DNA from: Aureococcus anophagefferens
Taxonomy: Eukaryota; Sar; Pelagophyceae; Pelagomonadales; Pelagomonadaceae
Length of the DNA stretch: 27,104 nt
Assembly: GCF_000186865.1 (NCBI RefSeq)
Contig: NW_008705621.1
Span: forward strand, 18,504-45,607
Direction: 5' to 3'
The position numbers and the translations under genes were made by a program. The notes below the pieces were generated by a model that saw only the letters and a program-made list of their open reading frames with translations, made no database searches and had not been told where the DNA came from. Every line of letters starts with the position of its first letter. The stretch's first letter is position 1. This document shows, piece by piece, positions 17,701 to 26,253 of the stretch.

Positions 17701-20700
17701 ATGTGGCAGGCGCCGCTGGCGGTCGTGGATGACGCTCCTAACACGTCCTGGAGTCGGCCTCAACTCCGCAAGGCGCTCAAACTCCGGGGACTGCCTTCGG
17801 CCAACGCCCCAAAGGATGAGATGCTCGCGCGGTTCGCTGCTCCTCCTGGACCTGCTGCGGTCGATGCGCGCTCCCGGCCACCGCTCGCCTCCTGGAACTC
17901 CGTCGCGCCGACGCCCTTGCACGTGCTCCACGCGGCGGGCGGGCAGGCGGTCGCGCCGACGCCGCCCGCTCAGACCTTCGCGGCGGGGCCGACGCAGTCG
18001 ATCATGTCGCCGGTGATCCCCGCGCAGTACACGGTCACGCCGCCGGGCCAGATGGGCGTCCCGATGGCCGTCTGCGCGTGGCCGACGCAGCTCATGATGT
18101 CCGGCGCGCTGCCGCCGACGACGCCCAGGGCCGCGGCTCCTACGGCTCCTACGGCGCATCCCTTGGCGGCCGGGACGCGTCCCGCGGCGACGTCGACGAC
18201 TCCTGCGGCTCCTAGGGGTCCAACGGCGACTACTACGCCAGCTGCCACGGCAACTCCTCCGGCTCCTACTGCGCCTACGACTACGGCTCCTACGGCATCT
18301 CCTCCGTGTCCTACGGCGCAGCCCCTGGCGGCCGCGGCGCGGCCCGCGACGGCGACTCCAACGGCGACTCATACGGCCCCGCTGGCGACTCCTACGACGT
18401 CGCCCAAGGCCCTGGGTCAGGCGGGCATGCGCGTGTTCACGATGCTGCATGCCGAGCTCGACGACGAGTCCAACATCGAGGTACTGCGGGCGACGGCCAA
18501 GCAGATGCTGCGGTCGGGCAAGCTCCTCTACAAGAAGCACGTGAAGCGGTCCAAGCGCGAGGAGAACGCGCGGCGCCGCATGAAGCAGAGCGGCTTGTCG
18601 CCCAAGGACGCGACGGCCCACGAGATCAAGACGCTCGTCGCGTTCATGGACGACGCCGTCGACTCCAAGGACGTGTCCGAGGCGGCGAAGAAGTCCCTGG
18701 GCCGCGGCAAGAAGCAGCGGATGGAGAAGCTCTTTTCGCTCGCCCGCCGCCTCTACGCGGGCAGGCTGTGGAAGAAGATCGAGACCGACGTGCTGAAGCG
18801 GCGAGCTCTCAACGCGCGCAAGGGCGCCAAGCTCGTCGACGACAGCAAGCTCAACTACTCGGCCTTCACGGCGATGCGCAAGGAGCTCGGCGAGCACGGC
18901 ACGAAGGAGAAGCGGGTCACGGGCCAGACGGTGATCCCGTCGGCGTCGAGCGTGCAGCGCGTCAACGCGGACCTCGACGCCTACGTCGCCCAGAAGGGCC
19001 TCATGTGCGCGGGCGAGGGCGAGATGTGGCACGCCGACCACGGCAAGATCATGCCCAGCACCTTCGACATCTACGGCTACCAGGCCGCGTACGACGCGTC
19101 CCCCAACTCCGGCGCGTGGCGACGGCCTGGCTCAGACCCGGACGCGCCGATCCCCATGATGATCGGCTGCGCCGCCGACGAGCTGCCGTGCGAAACTGGC
19201 GTCGGCGGGACCGGTCTGATGGCCATGGCGATCCACCACTGCGATCCACGCCTGAGCAAAAACGTCCGCGAGTCGCCGCAGATGGACGAGCACGTCCAGC
19301 CCGTCGTGCTCTACCCCACGAAGCAGAGGAAGCGCAAGCTCGACGAGAAGGCCCGCGCCGCGACGGCCTACGCCACGGCGTGCTCCGAGGGCGTCGACGA
19401 CGACGCGTCCGACGACGACGACGCGGCGGAGCACGACGACGACTTCGAGGGCATGTACCAGGCCGAGCCCAACGAGGAGGGCGACGCCTGCACGGTCCTG
19501 GCGGCGGGCAAGCTCAAGACCAAGCGCGACGAGGTCGGCAAGAACCTGGGGCCCATGGTCGAGACGCTGCTCGCGGAAGAGGAGCGGCGGAAGGACTCGA
19601 GCATGCCCATCTGCTGCTGCTTCACGCTGGACAAGGTGGGCCAGTACGAGTTCGGCCCGTTCCGCTGCGCGACGGTGGGCTACCATCTCTGCAACTTCTG
19701 CCCCTGCGCGCGGTCCATGGCCGGCCACGGGCAGCCCGGCGGCTGCCGACGGTGTCGCGAGGCCGGAACCGAGGCGACCTGCACGCACTGGGACATGGCG
19801 ACGCCCGCGACGAAGCAGTACTTCGAGGACCGCGAGAAGGCCTTGGCGGAGCGCGTGGGCACGTTGCCGGACCAGGTCTTGCCGTTCTGGCGGAACAAGG
19901 CCGAGGCGAAGGAGATCGTGCGGAAGCTCGAGATCAAGCTCAGGAGCGACGCGAAGCTCGAGACCATCGAGTCGGCGATCCGCGCCAAGTGCGACTGCCT
20001 CACGGTGCGTGGCGCCGACGTGCCGTCGAACAAGCGCCACGTGAACCGCGCGCCGGACAAGGACGTGCTCCGAGACGCGCGTCGATGGGCGAAGGCGTCG
20101 GGCCGGGAGGAGCCGCCGAAGCCTACGACGCCCGAGGCCTGGAAGCAGCTCCGTGACGCCCACCGTGTGCTCCTCGGCGACGCGGAGCGCCTGCTACACG
20201 TGCGCCAGGTCCTGAAATTCTGGGAGCTCCTGAGCCCGCACGACCGCGGTCGACTCGTCTCGCGTGACGGGCACCTCCTCGACGTGACGAAGATCGTCGA
20301 TTGCGCGCTGCATCTGACGCTCCGAGTGGTCATCCACACCCTTTCACTTCTTTACAAGATGCCTCTCCACGCTCAGAGTGGCCTTCTGCCTGCTGAAATT
20401 GGGTCCAGGCTCGACCGCGCGACCGCGGCCATCCAGACGGGGCTCGATTCGGCGTCCTTCGCCCACCGCAAGGCAAAGGGGTCCGACGCGGCGGCGTGGA
20501 AGGCCGGCACGACGAAGCTCCGGGTCTTCAGTATGCCGGCGAAGCGCGCTAAAAAGATCGTAAGAACATCCTTAATATGCAACTCAAATCGCCAAATCAT
20601 CACCGTCAAGCACGCCAACAGCGCCGGCGGCGAGACGACGCGCACCGTGGACGTCGGCGACGGCACGCCGACGATCAATGTGTTGCTGCTCGAGCGTGTC

Positions 20701-21429
20701 GCGGAGGAGCTTCTTCCGGACGACGCGCGACTCCCGAAGGTCAAACTCTTCCTCCAGGAGCTCATCTTCGTGCTCCACATCGTCAACACCAAGTCCTGGG
20801 AGACGGACCCGAGCATGCCCGCGACCTTCCAGGGCCACGCCGACGCCATGGGCAAGCTCATGGTCGAGATCTGGGGGCCCGAGAGCATCACGCCCTACTT
20901 CCACGACATCATCGCGGGGCACCTGCGCGACATGATGGAGCTCTACGGGCCCCTCTACCGCCACCAGAACGAGGGCCAGGAGCGGTTCAACGGCCGCCTG
21001 ACGGGCCGCAAGAAGCGCCACTCGCAGAACGGCGGCGCGTGCAACCGCGGCGCCGAGCTCCGCGCGTCGCGCGGTGCGACGGTCGGCAAGTGCGACTCGA
21101 TCGGGACCTGGGCCGGCCGCTTCGCGCTCCGGAGCTCCGGCCGCGCCGACAGCGTCCTCGACGCGGCCACGGAGCGCCGGCGAGAGGAGCGCCGCGACGC
21201 CGCCGCCGCGCGCGGGGCCCGCCGCCGCGTCGCGCTCGCGGCCCAACGCGCCGCGCGTTCCGAGGTCCATCGCGCGAACCGCCGCGACTCCGACTCCGAC
21301 TCCGAGTCCGACGACGAGGACTTCGACGCCGAGCTCGACGACAGCAGCGACGACTTCGAGTCGGAGCCGGAGGACTCCGACTCGTCCGAGGAGGAGGACG
21401 ACTCCGACTCCGGCATACCCGCGCTCTAG
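17701..21429 (+). CDS. 1242-aa SAP/zinc-binding transposase-like protein
   Basis: ATG 17701 is the first start after an in-frame stop. Residues about 18-46 form a SAP motif (PQLRKALKLRGLP then KDEMLARF), a DNA-binding fold. Residues about 50-235 are a Pro/Ala/Thr linker built from short repeats. A basic helical region follows, then EMWHADHGK (441-449), a possible metal-site block, and an acidic loop near 560-580. Residues 638-697 are Cys/His-rich (CCC, C-x7-C-x2-C-x-C, C-x2-C, C-x-H), a likely zinc domain. Near 1066-1098, YFHDIIAGHLRDMMELYGPL then YRHQNEGQERFNG resembles the final acidic-residue region of RNase H-fold transposases (as in KDZ/Plavaka-like and other eukaryotic families). The tail is basic, then strongly acidic Ser/Asp/Glu. 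Transposase is the best reading; the family is unassigned. Confidence 0.65.
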   Translation: MWQAPLAVVDDAPNTSWSRPQLRKALKLRGLPSANAPKDEMLARFAAPPGPAAVDARSRPPLASWNSVAPTPLHVLHAAGGQAVAPTPPAQTFAAGPTQSIMSPVIPAQYTVTPPGQMGVPMAVCAWPTQLMMSGALPPTTPRAAAPTAPTAHPLAAGTRPAATSTTPAAPRGPTATTTPAATATPPAPTAPTTTAPTASPPCPTAQPLAAAARPATATPTATHTAPLATPTTSPKALGQAGMRVFTMLHAELDDESNIEVLRATAKQMLRSGKLLYKKHVKRSKREENARRRMKQSGLSPKDATAHEIKTLVAFMDDAVDSKDVSEAAKKSLGRGKKQRMEKLFSLARRLYAGRLWKKIETDVLKRRALNARKGAKLVDDSKLNYSAFTAMRKELGEHGTKEKRVTGQTVIPSASSVQRVNADLDAYVAQKGLMCAGEGEMWHADHGKIMPSTFDIYGYQAAYDASPNSGAWRRPGSDPDAPIPMMIGCAADELPCETGVGGTGLMAMAIHHCDPRLSKNVRESPQMDEHVQPVVLYPTKQRKRKLDEKARAATAYATACSEGVDDDASDDDDAAEHDDDFEGMYQAEPNEEGDACTVLAAGKLKTKRDEVGKNLGPMVETLLAEEERRKDSSMPICCCFTLDKVGQYEFGPFRCATVGYHLCNFCPCARSMAGHGQPGGCRRCREAGTEATCTHWDMATPATKQYFEDREKALAERVGTLPDQVLPFWRNKAEAKEIVRKLEIKLRSDAKLETIESAIRAKCDCLTVRGADVPSNKRHVNRAPDKDVLRDARRWAKASGREEPPKPTTPEAWKQLRDAHRVLLGDAERLLHVRQVLKFWELLSPHDRGRLVSRDGHLLDVTKIVDCALHLTLRVVIHTLSLLYKMPLHAQSGLLPAEIGSRLDRATAAIQTGLDSASFAHRKAKGSDAAAWKAGTTKLRVFSMPAKRAKKIVRTSLICNSNRQIITVKHANSAGGETTRTVDVGDGTPTINVLLLERVAEELLPDDARLPKVKLFLQELIFVLHIVNTKSWETDPSMPATFQGHADAMGKLMVEIWGPESITPYFHDIIAGHLRDMMELYGPLYRHQNEGQERFNGRLTGRKKRHSQNGGACNRGAELRASRGATVGKCDSIGTWAGRFALRSSGRADSVLDAATERRREERRDAAAARGARRRVALAAQRAARSEVHRANRRDSDSDSESDDEDFDAELDDSSDDFESEPEDSDSSEEEDDSDSGIPAL

Positions 21430-21459
21430 GCGAGCGCGACGCGAGTAATCGCGGATGTC

Positions 21460-22839
21460 TTAAACGAACGCGCGCGAGAGTGATCTCCCGCCGAGGTCGG
21501 CGACGGACATGGTCCGCCAGTAGACGCTGACGGTGAGGTGCCCGCCGCTGCCGTCGCACGTGCTCACGTACCGGAGGCGTAGCCCCGGCGACTTCGGCGC
21601 GCGCTCGTAGCGGACGGCCCGCAGGCGCAGCTGCTTCGAGAACGAGTGGCGGAACCTCGGGATCTCCGCCCAGTTGTACCACGACGTGTCGTCGGAGTCG
21701 CGGTCCTCGGGCGGCGGCGGCTGCACGCGGACCGTAAAAACCAGATTCTGCTTCTCCTCCTCGTCGTAGCGGATGTCGTCGACCTGCCAGACCGCGCCGT
21801 CGTCGTCGAAGAACTTGCCCACCCACTCGAGCTGCGTCTTGTTCGGCTTCGGGCAGCCGGGCGGCCGCGTGACCGCGTCGTCCTTCGCGTCGGCCGTCTC
21901 GGGCTCCGTAGGCTCCTCCAGGGGCGTCGACCCGTCGAAGACATCGTGCCCGACGACGGTATTGAGCGTCCAGGCCACGCACTCGTCCGCGTCGTCGGCC
22001 CGTTCGGGATCCTCGAATCCGACCTCCGTCGACTCGCTTCCGTCGAGCAGGCTCGCCTTCACGCCCACGTTCCAGAGCGAGCCCAGGGCTCCGGTCACGT
22101 CCTCGAGCTGCGCGTCGCTCGTCAGGTTGATCGTCTGGATCGTCGTAGAGGCGCCGCGCCGGACGTTCATGACGTCGTCGGGACGGAGAGACCACTTTTT
22201 GCTCTCTCCGCTCGACTCCACGCAGCGCGTGAGGGCCGCGCCGCCGTCGTCCGCGCAGCCGACGAGGCGCTTGATGATGTCCCAGTCCATGACGTCGATG
22301 GCGAGCTTCTTGGTCGCGTAGCCGATGCCCGTCTTGTCCGCGGCGACCGAGCTCACGGCGTCCCCGGACAGGAGCGCGTAGACCTGCGACCGCAGACAGA
22401 ACCGCCACCGCAAAACCTTCGACGTGCGCGAGAGCAGCAGCGTCGGCCGGCCCATGAGCCGGCCGTGCTCGCCGTCCTCGGGCCTCGCGGCCCATTTGCC
22501 CGCGGGCACGGTCCTCCCGGAGACGCGGTCGATGACGTAGACGTCCTTCAGGCCGTTGAGCGGCACGCCGATGTGCTCCGTGGCGTGGGCGACGACGATG
22601 ATGTCCTCGATGTCCGCCGTGGGCAGCCAGACGGTCTTGTTGCCCAGGTTCAGCTTCGCGGGCGCCGGCGCCCCATCCGTCGGCGTCGCGGTCCGCGGAG
22701 CCGGCTCGTACTTGCGCACGAGGATGTAGTCCTCGTTGCGCCTATTTATGGGCAACAAAAGGGGTATGGTATAGGGGGGGGGCAAAACTATAGGTAAATA
22801 CGAAGGGGGATATTTAAGGGGGGGAGTAAAAACCAACAA
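21460..22839 (-). CDS. partner protein of the candidate transposon, function unknown
   Basis: The frame spans 459 codons from an ATG at 22839, but the first 30 residues are translated from the inverted repeat and flanking DNA and are Pro/Leu-rich noise. Convincing protein starts at RRNEDYILVRKYEPAP, right inside the repeat. The native start may be lost, spliced, or near 22740. Recognisable blocks are LPTADIEDIIVVAHATEHIG and LKDVYVIDRVSGRTVPAG, then LLSRTSKVLRWRFC, and EWVGKFFDDDGAVWQVDDIR, which resembles small Tudor/SH3-like barrels in transposon-encoded proteins. It ends in a beta-rich segment. No catalytic motif is seen. Convergence with the 1242-aa gene suggests co-mobilisation. Confidence 0.6.
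   Translation of the reverse strand: MLVFTPPLKYPPSYLPIVLPPPYTIPLLLPINRRNEDYILVRKYEPAPRTATPTDGAPAPAKLNLGNKTVWLPTADIEDIIVVAHATEHIGVPLNGLKDVYVIDRVSGRTVPAGKWAARPEDGEHGRLMGRPTLLLSRTSKVLRWRFCLRSQVYALLSGDAVSSVAADKTGIGYATKKLAIDVMDWDIIKRLVGCADDGGAALTRCVESSGESKKWSLRPDDVMNVRRGASTTIQTINLTSDAQLEDVTGALGSLWNVGVKASLLDGSESTEVGFEDPERADDADECVAWTLNTVVGHDVFDGSTPLEEPTEPETADAKDDAVTRPPGCPKPNKTQLEWVGKFFDDDGAVWQVDDIRYDEEEKQNLVFTVRVQPPPPEDRDSDDTSWYNWAEIPRFRHSFSKQLRLRAVRYERAPKSPGLRLRYVSTCDGSGGHLTVSVYWRTMSVADLGGRSLSRAFV
22750..22793 (-). repeat. right inverted repeat of the candidate transposon
   Basis: It is the exact reverse complement of 17328-17370 except for one extra C in the homopolymer. TATTTAT on the plus strand precedes it directly (22743-22749), the same heptamer, in the same orientation, that follows the left repeat. 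Confidence 0.85.
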
Positions 22840-22917
22840 GAAAGTAAGTAATGGAGCAGGAGTTAATTTAATTTAAGTAGGGGTGAATTTTAATTTTCAG
22901 GGGAGGGAGGAGTGCTG

Positions 22918-23373
22918 CTAATTTTCACTGCTGCACATCATAGCATACCCGAATGGTATTTCAATCGGCGGAGCATCGTTGGAGAAGTCCGCTGGGATGC
23001 ATTGGTCCCCTTCTTTCTTACAATATTCAACTTTATGTGATCCCCGAGACACGCATAAATTCGTCCCTGCTTCTGTGACCGGGATGACGATAAACCCAAT
23101 TTCTTCTTCCTTACCTTTTTTGGCCTCATGGTCTGTATGCATTATCTGCTGGTCAACATTCTCCTCCGTAGCCAATACGACCTCTCCCATCGTACCTGTA
23201 CCTGTGATGTTGCTTAAATTTGCATGTGTAGAAAGCTTAAGTTTAAGTTTGGCGTTCATCCATCGCCCACTTCGTTTTGCCTGCGCGGTCGTGTCCGTTC
23301 CGAAGTAAGTCGTCCATCCATTTCTCCTCTTCTTTTCCGCGAACCCCTCCTTGACCTCTGGTGCTACTGCCAA
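22918..23373 (-). pseudogene. 2OG-Fe(II) dioxygenase-like fragment, cut by TAG before the third iron ligand
   Basis: The minus-strand frame is open from about 23385 with no ATG and ends at TAG 22918-22920. QQIMHTDHEA supplies the H-x-D iron pair. GFIVIPVTEAGTNLCVSRGS then HKVEYC matches the strand and G-S-H segment of phytanoyl/prolyl-hydroxylase-like double-stranded beta-helix proteins. IPFGYAMMCSSEN matches the strand leading to the distal His. The stop falls there, and the bases after it read Q-H-S in frame, where the family has its distal His (H-x-G/S). Proteins of this fold oxidise their targets with 2-oxoglutarate, O2 and iron. The 5' exon is missing; an acceptor-like tract ending TACATCAG lies at about 23386-23393. 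Composition is AT-richer than the flanks. Confidence 0.5.
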
Positions 23374-23403
23374 GGGACCTATTTGACTGATGTACAGTTT
23401 CAG

Positions 23404-25589
23404 GCAAAAGAGGAAAAACGCCGACTAAACGAGACACCGCACAATGGCCCAGCAGGAAAGCAGGCGGCGGATCCAGGTCTCCTGCATGATGCAGTGACCA
23501 AGCGAATCACAAAGTATGGTTGTGAATCACAATGTTGTTCCATCATTTTCAAGTATGACTCAAAAGCACGGGATTGGAAGTGCTCACAATGCACTGACCA
23601 GCAATGCAGACGTACCGATCTCAAGAGGACGAAACAGAAAGGCTCCATTGCGTACAAGAATATCGACCTGTTCCCAGTGAATAGCCCCCCCCTTTTTTTC
23701 AAAAAAGTTTATGACCATTTCTTCCATAGGTTGTAGCACACCTCGGCCATCAGATAAACACAAAAACTTTCTCGTCAGCAGTTCTAAGGGAGCACCTGCA
23801 ACCGAAAGTCAATCGGACTTTATGTGACTCGTGGTTAGGGAGGTTCAAGCAGGACTATGTAGCATGGATAGTAGGTGCACCACCTGAGGAGATGCTGCAC
23901 TTACTACCCTGCCTTGTGGCGGCGTTCAAGCAATTGGGTTGGCATTGCGAACTTGTAATTAAAACGCCAGAGGAATTCAAAAGTGAGTATATAAAGATAT
24001 GTAAATCGTCTTGGGCTGAAAGACAAAAATATGCGCGGAAACAAGCCGAAGGTGGAGGGAAGCCAGTCGACGGTTTCATAGCAAAGGCTTTCAACGAAAC
24101 AGAGATGATTCAGCTCGACCCAGAGAGCAAGATTGTTTGGGGCTGGACTCTCGCTCCACCCGGAATTTCCGAGACTTATGATCAACATTTGTTCAAGGTC
24201 ACCGCTAGTGATTTTGCCCATTGTCACAGAGTGGCAGGTTGCCAACACCCTGGCGTTTTAGGGACGAGAATCGCAGCGGATCAAAACAATTGCATAGTGG
24301 ATATATGTCATGCGAGGTGTCTATCAAATGAGAGTAAGGACACATGGGTCCTTTTGAACAATGGTACCAAAATGGCCATACCGGGCTACGAAAGCTTCGT
24401 TGACAAGTTCGACGCGCCGACAGTCGACATATCTGATGCCTCCAAGGGAGGAGACGCGGCCCACGGATACCAATTTGGTGGTGTCACTCATTTTCTTGAT
24501 TTCAAGCACAGGTCAGAGGCCCTTGGAAGAGGGCCACATGGCGCTAAATGTGCGAAACTGTACGCCAAAGCATATCACGCAACAACGACATCTGATTTGG
24601 AACATGCGATAGACGCCATCAATGATGATGCGCAAGCAAAGCAGCGGATTTTTGGACAGGGATGGTCTGCAGAAAACCAATTCCCTTTAAGGGCAGAGCT
24701 AGGTCGTTTGAAGACATCGTCATGTGTGGAAAGTGCAAACCATAGGGATATGCCGTTTCGTTCATGCCATTTTGCATACAGCCTATTCCAGGCGGCACGA
24801 TCAATCCAGGAGCACCACGAGCGCAGGAGCAAAGAAGCGCATGACTGGCAGCAGCATTTCCCCCCGAAAGTAGCAGCGCTAGTCAGGGAGGAGGAAACGG
24901 CAGCAGCACACATACAAGAGAGGCATGTGACACTCACGTATGCGAATGGTAAAGTGGTGGGTGCGACAGTGAAAGACGCAACTTTCGGTGATGCCCATGT
25001 GGTCTTCGATCGTTTGAAACACAGGAATCCAGGCATGGCCTGCGACTGCTCGTTTGGAACAGAAAAAGGAGTCCCATGTAGGCATGCTTATGTCGCGACC
25101 AAAAAAAATGGGCAATATCTCTATAATTTGACAGATAGAAAGTACACAACGCGGGCATGGAAAGACGTGTACTGTACGGAAGAGGCAGACGGAACCCTTG
25201 TCGTCGAATCTCTACGTGTTCCGAACATGCATGATGTGAAACGCCATATAGACTTGAAAGATACCAAACTCTGCATGCCCCCCGCCTACAGGCCCCGTGC
25301 CGGGCGCCCAAGCGTCAAAAGAAAAGAGAGGACGAAGAAGGCCCAGGGAAACGGAAAGGAAAAAAAGGGGCATTATTGCCATTGCTGCTTCAGATTCGTC
25401 ACTGACCACACTAAAAGGAATTGTCCTGAGAGGGATGCTTTGGAACTGGTGGATAATTTGGAGCCGATGTTGGCAGAAAAAAGCGACAAGGCCCCAGCCG
25501 AAAATGGCGATGCGCCATTACCCGAGGATATGGCATGGCAAGCGAATGGATCGGTGCCGGATGAATTTAGAGATTATGCTCCTTCTTGA
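23404..25589 (+). CDS. MULE (Mutator-like) transposase with SWIM finger, two exons visible
   Basis: Exon 1 (to 23676) has a Cys-rich N-terminal block (YGCESQCCSIIFKYD then WKCSQCTDQQC). A 53-nt intron (23677-23729, GTGAAT to a pyrimidine tract ending CATAG) restores the frame from DLFP to VVAHLGHQ; exon 2 runs to the stop at 25589. Counting from Met 23892, catalytic candidates are Asp107 (VTASDFAH), Asp182 (DISDASKGG) and Glu280 (SSCVESANH), the MULE D-D-E set. The SWIM finger CDCSFGTEKGVPCRH lies at 25041-25085. Near 25374-25425 a C-x2-C-x6-H-x4-C knuckle (CHCCFRFVTDHTKRNC) follows an AT-hook-like RPRAGRP stretch. The start exon is not found; an acceptor-like TTTCAG precedes 23404. The frame looks intact, so the element could be recently active. 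Confidence 0.8.
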
Positions 25590-25806
25590 ACTGCACAAAA
25601 TGACCTGTGCAGGTGATCTGCCACCTCACCTTTTAGAGATTTTTTTCGCGGGGGTAGTCTAATAATGATATTTTGCACGCTTTGCTGGTCGTGCTAAAGG
25701 AGGGTTGCTTCGGGCGAAAATTTCGAGGGAGGCAGCCCCTTTTGCAAAAAGAATGCTGGGATGCTGGGTTTGGCGTGTCTTTGAGGCAGCGTGACGTCCT
25801 GTCTGC

Positions 25807-26048
25807 CTCAACAGGCTGAGGAGGATGCAACCTTCCTCAGCAGGCTGAGGAGGATGATGATCACATTCAAGGGAGGAAGATGGTGGCTGTGCTCAGGAAG
25901 CTGAGGAGGATGATGATCACACTCAACCTTCCTCAACAGGCTGAGGAGAATGATGATCACACTCAAGGGGGAAGATGGTGGCTGTGCCAGTGCTCAGGAA
26001 GCTGAGGAGGGTGATCGAGGACGACGATGATCACACTCAAGGAGGAAG
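25807..26048 (+). repeat. minisatellite of five CTCA-started units in an A/B alternation
   Basis: Units begin at 25807, 25836, 25892, 25932 and 25993. A-type units start CTCARCAGGCTGAGG and B-type units CTCAGGAAGCTGAGG. Most continue into GATGATGATCACACTCAA, and A-type units end in GAAGATGGTGGCTGTG. An A+B pair of about 96-117 bp has been duplicated. Each unit core is a near-palindrome. One frame reads PQQAEEDDDH repeatedly, so it may descend from coding DNA, but no long frame survives. Apart from this array, 25590-26253 shows no gene. Confidence 0.85.
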
Positions 26049-26253
26049 TTTGCTTTTGCAGCTTTCCTGTCTGCTGCTTTTGTTTCTGCTTTTCGCTCCG
26101 GGAGGATGGTGGTTTCTGCTGCTTTTCCTCTCTTCCCTTCTGCAGGCTGCTGCAAGCAAACGCGGCCGACGGGGATGAGAATGGCGGCGATGCTCAGCCA
26201 CTTTCCCCTAAGGCCCCTGGCGGCTGCCCCCCTACCGACGTGACATCGACGTG

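Larger units (their letters stand above)
17328..22793. mobile_element. candidate two-gene DNA transposon bounded by 43/44-bp inverted repeats
   Basis: The sequence 17328-17370 recurs inverted at 22750-22793, differing only by one C in an 8- or 9-C run. Outer ends read CTATAGTTTTG inward on each side; a TA on both flanks is the only possible target duplication I can see, and it is ambiguous. Between them lie two long convergent genes with stops 30 bp apart: a 1242-aa SAP/zinc/transposase-like protein and a 459-aa partner. The arrangement fits an autonomous cut-and-paste element. Against it: no clear target duplication, and the partner gene reads into the right repeat. The class is unassigned. 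Confidence 0.55.

Noticed and set aside
18306..20156. 616-codon overlapping frame inside the large transposase-like gene
   Set aside because: Arg/Gly/His-rich shadow; the 17701 frame carries the SAP, Cys and QNEGQERFN motifs.
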